Source: Hippopus hippopus
Taxonomy: Eukaryota; Mollusca; Bivalvia; Cardiida; Cardiidae
Length of the DNA stretch: 64,000 nt
Reading direction: 5' to 3'
NCBI GenBank assembly: GCA_946811185.2
Contig: OX328112.1
Span: forward strand, 19,945,215 to 20,009,214
Shown: in pieces, positions 23,801-38,800 of the stretch
Layout: the number at the start of each line of letters is the position of its first letter
Numbering within the stretch: position 1 is the first letter of the stretch
Position numbers and translations under genes: made by a program
The notes under the pieces: generated by a model
The model's database searches: none
What the model saw: only the letters and a program-made list of their open reading frames with translations
What the model was told of the DNA's origin: nothing

Positions 23801-26800
23801 ACGTTGGAATGGTAAAACTTTGCAGTATAATAAAATCGTTGTACAGTCAGGGGCTCGGGGCGACATGATTCACCATAGCCGTGAACAAGTTTCCAAGTCC
23901 CCTGCCACCTGACCGTACAACTAATATTGTAATTGGTATCTGTCTAGTGCCTTTATTCTTCAGATTGATCCTTTTTACTTGTTGCAAAGATCACATCTAT
24001 AAGAATGATCATTTATTTGAGCAATATTTCTTACTTAACCTTTTTAATGTTTGAAATTAAAACCTATTTTCTGTTATTATGACTAGAGTTATCTGCTTTT
24101 AACCCTTTAACCCTTTCCCAAATGGCAAATTTTGGACCAGACCAAATTGAAAGCATTTTGCAGATGACAAATTAACAGTTGCTAAAAAGATGATTTTTCT
24201 ATATGATAGGGTAGAAAACATTGTGGGAAAGGAGAAAATGCTGGTTACCAGCATTTTCTCCTTTTCCCACAATGTTTTCAAAAGGCTTCTATTCCTGACC
24301 TGTAAAAACCAGGGATTGTTTGGGAAAGGGTTAAGAACTGCTTTGGCTTGGCTTTGTATCTTGCTCTGCATCATATGAATTTCTATTCACTTTTTTACTC
24401 TGCACACATTATATAATAATCTTAGCAAAAATGAAACAAGAGGGCCATGATGGCACTAAAGTCACTCACCTGTGCCTTTTGATCAAATATGGCCAATTTC
24501 CAATCTCTTAAGAGATATTAAGACAAACATTCTGACAAACACTCATTAGTATTGGACTTACAAATATGGCCTCTACAGTGCACACAAGCTTTTTCTAGAA
24601 TATGTCTCAGCGGCCTACTTGACATGTACAAATTATCCAGACATACATTCTGACAAACTTTCAAGAGTATTTGAGAGAAAATGTAGCCTGTAGGGTGTTC
24701 AAAAGGTTTTTTTCCTAGATTTGACCTAGTGACCTAGTTTTTTATCCAACATGACCCATATTCATGCTAGTCTAAGATATTATCAAGACAAACATTCTAA
24801 GCAATTTTCAAGATTATTGGACTGAAAATGTGGCCTCTAGAGCATACACAAGGTTTTTCAATTATTAAACCTGGTGACCTAGTTTTTGATTCCATGTGAC
24901 CCATTTTCAAACTTATGCAAGATATCATCAAGAAAAACATTCTAACAAAGTTTAAAGAATATTACACTGAAAATGTAACCTCTAGTGTGTACAAAAGATT
25001 TTTTTGAGATTTGACCCAGTGACCTAGTTTTTTATCCAACATGACCCATTTTCTTACTAGTCTAAGATATTATCAAGACAAACATTCTGACAAAATTTCA
25101 AGATTATTGGACTGAAAATGTGGCCTCTAGAGCATACACAAGGTTTTTCTAAGATTTCACCCCGTGACCTAGTTTTTGACCTGATATTCCCAGTTAGTAA
25201 CTCATTCAAGCCATCATCATGACAAACATTCTGACCAACTTTCCAGAGCATTGGACTGAAAATGTGGCATTTGGAGTGTACACAAGGTTTTTCTAAGATT
25301 TGACCTGGTGACCTAGTTTTTGACCCTACATGGCCCATTTTTGAATTCATCTGCAATATTATCAAGACAAACATTCTGACCAACTTTCAACAGTACTGGA
25401 CAGAAAATGTGGCTTCTGGAGCGTACACAAGGTTTTTCTAAGATTTGACCTAGTGACCTAGTTTTTGACCCTACATCATCCATTTTCGAATACATTTCAG
25501 ATATAATCAAGACAAACTTTCTCACCAACTTTCAAGAGTATTGGACAGAAAATGTGGCCTCTAGAGCGTACACAAGGTTTTTCTAAGATTTCACCCTGTG
25601 ACCTAGTTTTTGACCCAACATGGCCCATTTTCAAAATCATATGAAAAATCATCATGACAAACAATCTGACCAACTTTCCAGAGTATTGGACTGAAAATGT
25701 GGCCTCTAGAGCATACACAAGATTTTTCTAAGATTTGACCTGGTGACCTAGTTTTTGAACTGACATGGCCCATTTTCGAACTCATCTGAGATATTATCAA
25801 GACAAACATTCTGACCAATTTTCAAGAGTATTGGACTGAAAATGTGGCTTCTGGAGCGTACACAAGGTTTTTCTAAGATTTGACCTAGTGACCTAGTTTT
25901 TGACCCAGCATGTCCAATTTTCAAACTCTTCAGAGATATCATCAAGACAACCATTCCAACCAACTTTCAAGAGTATTGGACTGAAAATGTGTCCTCTAGA
26001 GTATACAAAAGGTTTTTCTAAGATTTGACCTGGTGACCTAGTTTTTTATCTGACATGGCCCATTTTTGAACTTGTTTGAGATATCATCAAGGCAAACATT
26101 CTGACCAACTTTCAGGTGTATTGGACTGAAAATGTGGCCTCTAGGGCGTACACAAGATTTTTCTAAGATTTGACCTAGAGACCTAGTTTTTGATCTGACA
26201 TGACCCATTTTCAAACTCTTCTAAAACATCATCAAGGCAAACATCCTGACCAAGTTTCATGAGTATCAGACTGAAAATGTGGCCTCTAGAGCGTACACAA
26301 GGTAAAAAGTTGACGATACACGATGGACGACGCACGACGGACGCCAGACACAGCACGATCACAATAGCTCACCATGAGCACTTCATGCTCAGGTGAGCTA
26401 AAAAAAAAAGTGTAGGAAAACTAGAAGCCCTTGAGGGCCTGAAATTGCTCTACTGGCAGTGATTTTGCTTTTTTGCTTGCATGCATTATTAATTCATGAT
26501 GCAAAAAGAAAAAAGACAAAAACAAAAACACAACAAGAGGGCCATGATGGCCCTGAAATCGCTCACCTGAGTCATTTGACCAAACATGACCCATTTTCAA
26601 TCTCTTTTGAGATATTATGACAAACATTCTACCAAGATTTTCATGAGTTATTGACCCGAAATGACCCACTTGCAAACTGGTGCAAGACCAACATTCTGAA
26701 CAAGTTTCATGAGTATTGCATTAAAAATGAGGCCTCTAGAGCGTACACAAGGTTTTCGAAGATTTGACCTAGTGACCTAGTTTTTGATCCAACATTACCC

Positions 26801-29800
26801 ATTTTCCAACTCTTTCAAGATATTATCAAGACAAACATTCTGACTAACTTTTAAGAGTTTCGGACTGAAAATGTGGCCTCTACAGCATACACAAGGTTTT
26901 TCTAAGATTTGGCCTAGTGACCTAGTTTTTGATCAGACATTACCCATTATCAAACACTTTTTAGATATCACTAAGACAAACACTCTGACAAAGTTTCATG
27001 AGTATTGGACTGAAAATGTGGCCTCTAGAGCGTAAAAAGGTTTTTCTAAGATTTGACCAAATGACCTAGTTTTTGACGCGACATTACCCATTATCAAACT
27101 CTTTTGAGATATCACCAAACAAACATTCTGACCAAGTTTAAAGAGTATCAGACTGAAAATATGGCCTCTAGAGTGTACACATGGTTTTTCCAATTTTTGA
27201 CCCAGTGACCTAGTTTTTGACCCCACATGACCCAAATTTAAACTCATTCAAGGTCTCATCAAGACAAACATTCTGACCGAGTTTCAGGAGTATCGGACTG
27301 AAAATGTGTCCTCAAGAGCGTACACAAGGTTTTTCTAAGATTTGACCTAGTGACCTAGTTTTTGACCCCACATGACCCATTATCAAACTTGCCTGAGTTA
27401 TTATCAAGACAAACATTCTGGCCAAGTTTCAAGAATTCTTGACAGAAATTGTGGTTTCTAAAGCGTACACAAGGTTTTTCTAAGATTTGACCTACTGATC
27501 TAGTTTTAGACCCGACATGACCCATTTACAAACTCGTCTGAGATATCATCAAGACAAACATTCTGACCAACTTTCAAGAGTTTTGGATTGTAAATGTGGC
27601 CTCTAGAGCGTACACAAGGTTTTTCTTAGATTTGACCTAATGACCTAGTTTTTGACCCCACATAACCTATTTTTGAACTCATCCGAGATATCATATAGAC
27701 AAACATTCTAACCAACTTTCAAGAGTTTTAGATTGAAAATGTGGCCTCCAGAGCATACACAAGGTTTTTCTAAGATTTGACCTACTGACCTGGTTTTGAC
27801 TCGACCTGGCCCATTTTCGAACTCGTCCGAGATATCATCAAGACAAACATTCTGACCAACTTCCAAGAGTGTTGGACTGAAAATGTGGCCTCTAGAGCGT
27901 ACACAAGGTTTTTCTAAGATTTGACCTAGTGACCTATTTTTTGACCCGACATGATCCATTTTCGAACTCGTCCAAGATATCATCAAGACAAACATTCTGA
28001 CCAATTTTCAGGAGTGTTGGACAAAAAATGTGGTTTCTAGAGCGTACACAAGGTTTTTCTAAGATTTGACCTACTGACCTATTTTTTCACCCGACATGAC
28101 CCATTTTCAAACTCGTCCGAGATATCATCAAGGCAAACATTCTGACCAACTTTCAGGAGTATTGGACAGAAAATGTGGCCTCTAGAGCGTACACAAGATT
28201 TTTCTAAGATTTGACCTAGTGACCTAGCTTTTGACCCGACATGACCCATTTTCGAACTCGTCCGAGATTTTATTGAGACAAACATTCTGACCAAGTTTCA
28301 CGAGTATCGGACTGAAAATGTGGCCTCTAGAGCGTACACAAGGTGAAAAGTTGACAACGGATGATGGACAACGCACACCACATGACGCACGCCGCACACC
28401 GGACACAGCACGATCACAATAGCTCCCCATGAGCACTTTGTGCTCAGGTGAGCTAAAAAGGGGGTGATGTTCTTACAACTAGGCTTGAACCCACTGAGAC
28501 AGCATAAGTAGGCATGGTGAATTGAACAAACAGTGAAAAAAAAAACAGAAGTGCAACTTCTGAAAAATAATTCCAGCCAAATCTGATAAGGTTTCAGCAC
28601 ACCTGTGTATTAAAAAATCCCAGCAAATTTCAAAGAAATGTAACAAATAATGTGGACTTTGTTGAGTAAACAATACTAAATTATAAAATGGCTGCTTTTC
28701 TTGAACAGATTACCAGATTTTCTTCACTTTTAATAGAGTTCAATCCCTTGATGAACCAAACAATCTGGAAGTTTCAAAAGAATTGAATCAAAACTGCGGA
28801 CTTCATTGCCTAAACAAGAAATGGAAATTTTCATTTTCAAATGGCTACTTTTTCCATACTGTTTCTTGGATTTTTTTCAAAATTCATAGGGTTCAAGCTG
28901 TTGATGAGATAAACAAACTGTGCAAGTTTCATGAAAATCTGACACCAATGGAGACTTTATCATGTAAAAAATAAATGGAAATTTTAAACTTGAAATGGCT
29001 ACTTTTCCCATATTATTTGTAGGATTTTTTTCAAAATCAAAAGGCTTCAAGCTGTTGATAAGATAAACAAACTGTGCAAGTTTCACGAAAATCTGGAAAT
29101 TTTTAACTCAAATGGCTACTTTTCCCATACTGTTTGTTGGATTTTTTTCAAAATCAATAGGGTTCAAGCTATTATTGAGATAAACAACTGTGCAAGTTTC
29201 ATGAAAATCTGACAACGAATTCAGACTTTATCGCGTAAACAAGAAAAAGACTAACGGACGGACGGACAGATGGATGCACGGATGGACGCACGACGGACAC
29301 CGGGCCAGTGGAGCTAAAAATTGAGAATACCTGGTAGTTTCAGAGAAGATGTTTGAAAGAAAAGTTAACCTATGGATGGACAGACTGACAGACGCACGAT
29401 GGACACAGGCCATTACATAAGCTCACAGGCTTTTGGCCAGTGGCACTCAAAACAAAGATAAGAAAAAATATTTTTCATTGGTATTTCCTTCATGGGCTAC
29501 ATAGCCTTTTATAGTATTTTTTGATATGGTGCAAGAATTTTGCAAAGTTTGCAGAAATGTCACAAAAAAAATCATGATCTATAACAAACGTGGATTGTGA
29601 AGATTCATATTTAAATCAGTATGATGACATCATAACTGATGTGTTGAAAATATAGAATTAATGAATAACAAATGACCAACCCTGTATCTAAATGCCCAAA
29701 ATTGCGACTTTTTATTGTGTGTACCCATGTTTATGTAATTGCAAAGAAAAATATCTCAAGCATATATTGGCGTTCGACAAAAAAAAATTATATACAGAAT

Positions 29801-32800
29801 AAAAAATAAATAGGCCCATTTAAACTGAAGCATAATGCAGACCAAAAATAAAAGTGGCTTTAATGATATTAAGATTCATCCTTTTTCCACTATGATTTTA
29901 AATGCCTCAGTCCTTATGGTCACAAAAACAAAGGATTGTTTGGTATACACGATCCCTACCTTCAACAAACCTGAGGAAGAGCTTTTGAATACATTGTGGG
30001 AAAAGAAGAAAATGTTGGTATCCAGAAAGTTTTCTACTCTCCTAAGAGACATTTACATCATTCGAGAAATATTTGATCTTTTGTCTGCAAAGGCTTCCAA
30101 CCTGCAAGTCTTAAAAGGGGCAATATTGGATACACTAATAGTAAGGTAAAAATATGAGCAGTTTTTTACCGATCTGTTCTGATTATTGTTGTTGGAACTT
30201 TGCTCATATCCACATTCTTCAGCGTACAGATTGCTGCTAGTGTTTTCCCTTGTGCAAAGTGTTGAACTGCATTCCTCTGGATGAAGCATGGGATTGCGTT
30301 TATAAATTATTGTTTCTCTTGCATCTGGAAGGATACCATAGTTCTTATCTTGTTGTTGTCTAGTCTAGTGATCAGTTACTTATTTAACAAATGACAAAAA
30401 TTTTGATTTAGCAAGCATTTGCAGATGACATCATAGGTATGGTTCCAATGATGAGATTTGTATCCAAAAGGGTAGAAAACATTGTTGGAAGAGGAGAAAA
30501 AGCTGGTAAACTGTCCATTTTGTATTTTGAAAAATACAGTTGTATCTTAAAGATAGCCGTGTAGATTGCTTTTAATAAATGTAGCGCTTAGAACTGCTAA
30601 ATTTCTTCAAAGCCTGATTATTGCCATAGCCAGGATTCATTTCACTTTTATCCTGGACAATTAACCCATTACCTAATACACCATTTTGAGACTGTCCCAA
30701 ATTCAAAGAAGCTGCAGACGACAACTGAAATGTGGCTACTAGTGGGTTTTAAGATTGCATAGAAAACATTGTGAGAAAAGGTGAAATTGCTCATTTTGAG
30801 CAATTTCACCTTTTCTCACAATGTTTTCCAAAAGCTTTTTTCTTCATTGTGTTAAAACGAGTATATATGGAGGAAAGGGTTAAGTGAATTTATTTAGATA
30901 AGGAAGTAGCCAGTAGACCTAGATTTTTGATTTCTAAACACATTTGTTTTCGTTTACAATGTCAAATATTTTTTTTTTAAATCAATAGGATTCAAGCTAT
31001 TGATACGGAAGATATATTTTATACCACGTGCGCACGCAGTAGCTAATACGTGCGCACGTAATAAGTAATACGTGCGCACGCAGTAGTATTACGTGCGCAT
31101 GCAGTAGCTAATACGTGCGCACGTAATAACTAATACGTGCGCACGCAGTAGCTATTACGTGCGCACGTAATAAGTAATATGTGCGCACGCAGTAGTATTA
31201 CGTGCGCACGTATTATTTATTACGTGCGCACGTAATAACTAATACGTGCGCACGTAATAGCTACTGCCCTTCCCTCGCAACAATATGGCTTTTGTTCCTT
31301 ATAAACTGATTGGTCGATTATTACGTGCACACGTAATAGTTATTACGTGCGCACATATTAGTTGATACGTGCGCACGTATTAGCTACTGCGTGCGCACGT
31401 ACTAGCTACTGAGTGCGCACGTTATAACTATTACGTGCGCACGTATTAGCTAGTACGTGCGCATGCAATAGTATTACGTGCACGTGTATTGGTTATTACG
31501 TGCGCACGTATTAGCTACTGCGTGCGCACGTAATACTACTGCGTGCGCACGTATTACTTATTACATGCGCACGTATTAGCTACTGCGTGCGCACGTAGTA
31601 CAAAATATATCTTCCATGTCACTTTTGTGCCACCGTATATTGATGATGTAAAGAAACTGCAAGTTTCTTGAAAACCTGATCACAAATGCAGACTTTATCG
31701 TGTAAACAAATATAAAAAGACTAATGGACAGATGGTCAGACAGCAGAAACCACGCTATGACATTTATATTAAGCTCAGCTAGCCTTTGGCCAGTGTAGCT
31801 AAGAGACAGTGTGATTTAACCCTTTACCACACAGTTCTGAGTTTCAATGACCCTGAAAAAGAGGTCTTTTGAAAACATTGTGGAAAAAGGAGAAACTGAT
31901 AACCAGCACTTTCTTCCCTTCCCACAATATTTTTTACCCTTTTTGGGAGCAAATGTCATATTTTTTATCTTCAAAATTGATGCTTTCAATTTGCTTTAGT
32001 CTAAAATTTTGTTGTCTCGTAAAGGGTCAACTCATTGTTTCATTTTTTGGAAATCTGAAAATATGTTGTTTTGTAAAGATTTAAGCATGTATCTTACTTT
32101 TGTGCCGGTTCAATTTTTCAAGCAGATCATGTCTCTCCAACGACTTGAGATTTTTCTCAAGATACTCAACAAGGGAATGTTCAGGTAACCGTTTCATCAG
32201 AACAGAAAGAATGGCAATCCTTCTTTTCTCTTTATCTCTCGTTTTTATTTCTGTTGGCAAAAGGAACTTAAAATTTTTCCAGTCAGTGTCATCAAGCTCT
32301 TCACTGATTTCATAAAGAAGTACCCTGCAAGACAAGCAAATATTTGCCTCAAATAACAAATGATTTCAAAATAAAACTAGACATGGAATAGTTTAATTCT
32401 TTGGCAAATGATCAGAAATAATATCAACATATCCTAATGTTTCTTAAAACAATAAAACAATGTTGCATTTTTTTTTTTTGCAAAGCTGGAGATGTTTAGC
32501 CAAACTAGGGTCCAACTTGCAACTATCTACATCAGTTATTTCCTGTTACTGAAGAATGAATATCCATTGCAGCTTCAACTGGTACGTATTTAGAAATTAA
32601 ATTTAGAAGCTGAAATCATATCAAATTACCACACCCACTTAAGCATATAGCATAGACGACAGCATAAAGTTGCCAACTGCTATCAAAGGGGATTTCAAAC
32701 ATATCGAGGGGCCACAGGTAACATGTGGTATCTGCACTTTTGGCCAAAATCCACTTTTTTTCATAATGATAAATAATATTTGTAGAACTATGCTATGTGC

Positions 32801-35800
32801 AAAATACCTTAGCTGTAAAATGAACACTTTCAGAGATATGACAAAAGGTAACAAGAGCCATGTTGCTCAATAGAAGTGTAACCATGGGTTCATTGTGGGA
32901 TGTCCTAGTATTTGTCCTGTGTACAAACATGCTTGTTAATGTCTTTCATGTTTCTTGCACTGTCCTTTGTTTATGTGAGATGTGATCGGAGAGAAAGTGT
33001 GTATGCATGTTTTTTTTTATTAATATCAGTACTCACTGTCGGTTTTTTCTCTCTCTGGCACACTGATTCACATTCACTTTGTCTTCAGCCTGCATTGCTG
33101 CAAGTTCATTTTTTCGACATAGAACCAAACATTGATTATTTCACTATATCTTTTGAACACTTATTGTTGGACTCCGGTAAGCTATTTTTTTTATCTTCAG
33201 CTGAAATTTGTATTGTATTTCTTGATTTTTTAACCTATAGCTTACTTTGATGAATTTTTCTTGGTGGTCTGCTTGAAAAGATTACTTAAAATGATTTATT
33301 GTTCTTTTCAGGATTTTATGTTATGCTTATGTGACCACTGCCTCACAAGGAATTAAAACTATTGAACCCAACCTCGTTGTTCCTTTAGTAAACCCTTGCT
33401 GACAGAAGGTATGTGTCTTCTTGTAGGTTGGTATAACTCATTACCAAACGACAATATTTTAGGCTTGTCCAAATCGAAAGCATTTGCAGACGACAAAATA
33501 AAAGTGACTGAAAATTTGAAATTCGTTTTGTGAAGGGTAGAAAACATTGTGGGAAAAGGAGAAAATGCTGGTTACCAGCATTTTCTCCTTTTCCCACAAT
33601 GTTTTCTAAAGGCTTCTTTCTCAGGGTCGCCAAAAGTAGGGATTGTGTGGTAATGGGTTAAAGGGTAAAACAGCTAGATTTAACTCTTTACCAAATGACA
33701 AAATTTTAGGCAGGTCCAATTTGAAGGCATTTGCAGACGACAAAATAAATGTGGCTCAAAAACTGAAATTTGTTTTCAAAAGGGTTGAAAACATTGTGGA
33801 AAAGGGAGAAAATGCTGGTTACCAGCATTTTCTCCTTTTTCCACAGTGTTTTCAAAAGGATGCCTTCTCAGGGTCGTTAAAACTCGGGATTATGTGGTAA
33901 AGAGTTAAGAATTATTTAACAGCTAGATTTAAGAATTATTTCCTGGCAATGCTAAATATCAAGTGCAATAAAAAACTTCAACACCGTACACTTTTCTTAT
34001 GTAGCTGTCAAGTGAAAACACATATGAAATCACACAGAAAAAAAAAAAATCGGAAAAACAACAAAGAGAAATAAATAAAAAATCATGGAAGGGAGAGTTA
34101 TCACTTTTGTGTACTGCACTCCTCCTCAGAGACAACTATCCAGCTGTGAAGTTAATACAACTCGAGTTACACTCCAAAAAAATCTTTGAAACTCAAAAAT
34201 TAACAAAGGGACATAACTCCAAAATCATGGTACTGCACTTCTCCTCAATAGAATCTGCTTTTATAATTTTCAAGCTATGCTGTGGACAGATTAACAGTGT
34301 GAACAATAACAAAGGGCAATAACTCCTTAAGTATCATTCTTGTACACTGCAATTTTCTTCAATGACATCTATCAACTTGTGAAGTTTCATGTTTATATCA
34401 CATGTAGTTTTCAAGTTATGCTCTGGACAAAAGTTAAGTAAGAAAAAATAACAAAGGTCAGTAACTCCTTAACTATGCAACCAAGAGTTATGGTTCTTGT
34501 GCACTGCATTTCTTTTAAATGTGATCTATGCACCTATTAAGTATTATGTTTACACCTCGGATAGTTTTCAAGCTATGCTCCTGACCAAATTTAAGAAAAA
34601 TATCAAAAGGAAATAACTCCTAAGCTATGGTGCTGAAAGTTATGGTTCCTGTACATTGCACTTCTCCTCAATGTCATCTATCAACCTGTGAAGTTTCATG
34701 TTTATATATCATCTAGTTTTTAAGTTATGCTCTGGTCAAAATTAAGGTATTAAAAATATCAAAGGGAAATAACTCCTAAACTATGGGGCTAAAATTATAG
34801 TTCTTGTACCTTGCACTTCTCCTCAATGTCATCTTTCAACCTGTGAAGTTTCATGTTTATATCTCATGTAGTTTTCAAGTTATGCTCTTGACAAAATTCA
34901 AGTAAGAAAAAATAACAAAGGACAATAACTCCTTAAGTATGCAACCAAGAGTTATGGTTCTTGTGCACTGCATTAAAAATGTGGCCTCTAGAGCATACAC
35001 AGCACGATCACAAAAGCTCACCTTGAGCACTTTGTGCTCAAGTGAGCTAAAAGTCCTTGATCCAACCATCTTCTTTGCGAAGCCTGTTTTAGGTACCATA
35101 AAACTTTTTCGTCTATTAAGATTGAGAATGGCACTGAAAGGGTGTACTTAAGAAAGTTTTCACTTTCAAAATTTGGTTTCCTAGTATAAGAGATACCAGG
35201 TCTGATGAAACTACGGCCACTGAAAAAGACAATGGTGCAAGAGTTGAAATAGTTGACACACTCTGGTAAAGGAAGCAGTCTCAGTTTGGGATGTTAGTGC
35301 ATTTTATCTATCGACCTTACTTTTTAAGCATGACAAATTAACAGTCTATCCGTCTTGTTCTCTGTGCACTAGCAGCCTGCCTCAGCGTTTCATATGACCA
35401 CAAACATGACTGTGTTTCCCACCGGACCTAGACACTCTTGCCTTCATTGGAGGTGAGGATTTCGGTGTTTTATAATAAAACTGAATATGACAGATGAATG
35501 ATGACAGAACATTTATTTTTCATGGATAAAAGAAAGACTATGCAAACGATGGACAAACACAAGTATTCCTGTACATGACTTTTCAAAGCTACGTCAAAGT
35601 GGTCTTACGTTGTGCACCTGGTAGTGTTTTTTTAATCTTTGATACTTTTTAACCATTCATTGTACATGTATTTTGATGAAATTTGTAACATGTATCAGTG
35701 ACACATCCAATTTTATGTCACCAAATTCTGGAATTAAGCTGTTGACAAATAATTGATTTATGGCAAAAGTCTACAAACTTAATGGACACCCCTCATATCT

Positions 35801-38800
35801 TATGTAAAATTTTATGCTGAATACAAATATAAAATGAAAATATGTTGATGTATTTGTTTTATCATTAAATGCCTGTTTCCATGGTAATGGTATACCCAAA
35901 AAAAATTTCAATTTGTGACTTTTGCTTGAAAATGATAACATTTTCAGACAGCTTTGGTTTTATAATTTATGTAGAATCAGAGATTCTATACAGGAAAATG
36001 GACAAAATCTATGGAAAGGGTTTTTTTTTGATAACTCACTTTATTTGCAGAGCTCTTGATTTTTTTTTTTTTGCCTAGTCTGTGGGTACAAAATTGCGAT
36101 AGAATGACCCTTCCTACAAAAACATTAATGAAAATCAAAACTTTTGAATGTTACATGAAGATATTCAATTATTTAACTTTGATTCAAATTTAACAAAATA
36201 GAATAGGTTGACAAGACTTAGTTCAGATTTTAACAAAATCAGTTTCCATGGAACCCCTAACACATTTTTCAAAAAATTCCCAAAATTGAAGTATGTATGC
36301 TAGTTATAGTATGCATTAAATAACATCAAGTTAAGTATAACTCTTGATAAAAAACACCACTTTACCCTTACAGTAAGGCGTAAACAGTATACCAACTGCT
36401 TGTTTTGTCAAGTTTGAAAGCTAATAAATCGACATAGGCTATCAATTTGACGACCATATTTTCCATGGCTCGTTTGATGATGTTAATTTCTCATCGTGTG
36501 AATACCTTTTTGTACACTTTCCAATAGAAGAAGTGTGTGGGGAACTGACAGTTACCTTCATTTCTTCTGCCTCACTAGTTGTATAGACTGTATCCTTGTA
36601 GTATCATTTCTTAGAAATGCATGCAGACTGAACCCTTGAAATACAGTCTAACTTAGATTTCCTTGCAAAAGATCCTTTAAAGCGAAACATGTTTACACTG
36701 TTTATGATTTCATCCCGTATGGTGAAACAAGAGGGCCAAGATGGCCCTGAAGTTGCTCACTTGAGTCTTTTGACCAAACATGACCCATTTCAATCTCTTT
36801 CGAGATATTATGATGAACGTTTTACCAAGCCTTCATAATTATTTGACTGAAAATTTGGCCTCTAGCTTGTACACAAGCTTTTTCTAGAATTTCTCTCAGT
36901 GACCTACCTTTTAGCCAAACACAGCCCATTTTCCAATTGTAGATATTATCAAAACAAAGATTCTGACCATCTTTCATAAGTATTGGACAGAAAATGTGGC
37001 CTCTTGAGTGTACACAAGGTTTTTCCAAGATCTGACATAGTGACCTAGATTTTTAACCAATGTAACCCATTTTCAGTTTCATCATACTGATCATCAAGAC
37101 AAACATTCTGACTCATTTTCATAAGTATTGGACAGAAAATGATGACTCTAGAGCTACACGGGCTTTTTTAAAGATTTGACCTGGTGACCTAGTTTAACCC
37201 GATGTGATCAATCTTCAAACTCATTCAAGATATCATTATGTCCAACATTCTGATCAACTTTCATGCTTATTTGACTGAAAACGTGGCCTCTAGAACTTAC
37301 ACAATGTTTTTCTAAGATTGGACCCAGTGACCAGTTTTTGACCCGACATTACCTATTTGCGAACTCGTCCAAGAAGTCATCAAGACAAACATTCTGACCA
37401 AGATTCATGAGTATTGCACTGAAAATGTGGCCTCTACAGCGTACACAGGATTTTTCTAAGATTTGACCTAGTGACCTAGTTTTTTGGTTGGTTGTATTGG
37501 TTGTATTGAGGTTTAACGCCACTTTAACAGCTAAGGTCATATCATGGCGGTCGGTGACGCACATGTGTTTCCTGGCTTTCTCACACCAGTACTAACACAA
37601 CTTTCTTTCCAAAGCCACCGACTACTTTTCTCACATGCTTCAGCAGAGGTGAGAGGCGAAAATACGCCGGAAAGAAAGTTCGCCTCAACCGGGTATCGAA
37701 CTCACAACCACCAGGTCATGAGTCCGACACGCTCACCACTGAGCCACCCGGGCGGGCCTAGTTTTTTACCTGACATGACCCATTTTCAATCTCATCTGAG
37801 ATATCATCAAGACAAACTTTCTGACCACCTTTCAGAGTTTTGAACTGAAAATGTGGCCTCTAGAGCGTACACAAGATTTTCTAGGATTTGACCTAGTGAC
37901 CTTGTTTTTGAGGTGACATGACCAATTTTCAAAGTCATCCAAGATATCATCAAGACAAATATTCTGACTGCTTTTCAAGAGTTTTGGACTGTAAGTGTGG
38001 CCTCTAGAGCGTACACAAGGTTTTTCTAAGATTTGACCTAGTGACCTAATTTTTTACCAAACATGACCCATTTTCAAACTCATCAGAGACATTATCAAGA
38101 CAAACATTCTGACCAAGTTTCATAAGTATCAGACTGAAAATGTGGCCTCTAGAGTGTACACAAGGTAAAAGTTGATGATGCACGCCGGACACAGCACTAT
38201 CACAAAAGCTCACCTTGAGCACTTTGTACTCAGGTGAGCTTAAAATCCTAGCAAGTATTTCAAGTATTTCCTTCATGAAAAGTCAAATATTGTCCTTTCT
38301 ACTACAATGCCTTCTTAGGGCTCCAGATTTGATTTAAAAACAAATGAGATCTTTCAAAAGAGTGAACAAGCCTGCATGAACGAGTCCTGACAAACATGGA
38401 CGAACAAGTCTAGGGACAAAAGAGCTAGATCCCATGCGCACTAGGTTGTGCAAAGAAAACTAACGAAACATTCTTAACCTGACATGACTCATGCTACTGA
38501 ACTGAGATATCATCAAGACAAATATTCTGACCCACTTTCATGCGTATTAGAGAAATGTGGCCTTGGGAGTGTACACTTAGTTTTTCTAAGATTTGACCTT
38601 ATGACCTAGTTTTTAACCCATTTTCAAAATTCTTTGAAAATCTCTTTTTCAAAAAATTGCCTTGGATACCTAGTTTCTGGCCTGACTTGACATGCTCTCA
38701 AACTCATCCAAGGTATATCAAGACAAACATTTTGACTGACAGAAAATTTAGCCTCTACAGTGTACATAGTGTACACAAGGTAAAAGTTGACACTACAATG

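Noticed and set aside
31020..31620. CRISPR-like appearance of regularly spaced GTGCGCAC motifs
   Set aside because: The spacing is only a few bases, the motifs are self-complementary, and inverted ends with a target duplication show a eukaryotic foldback element.
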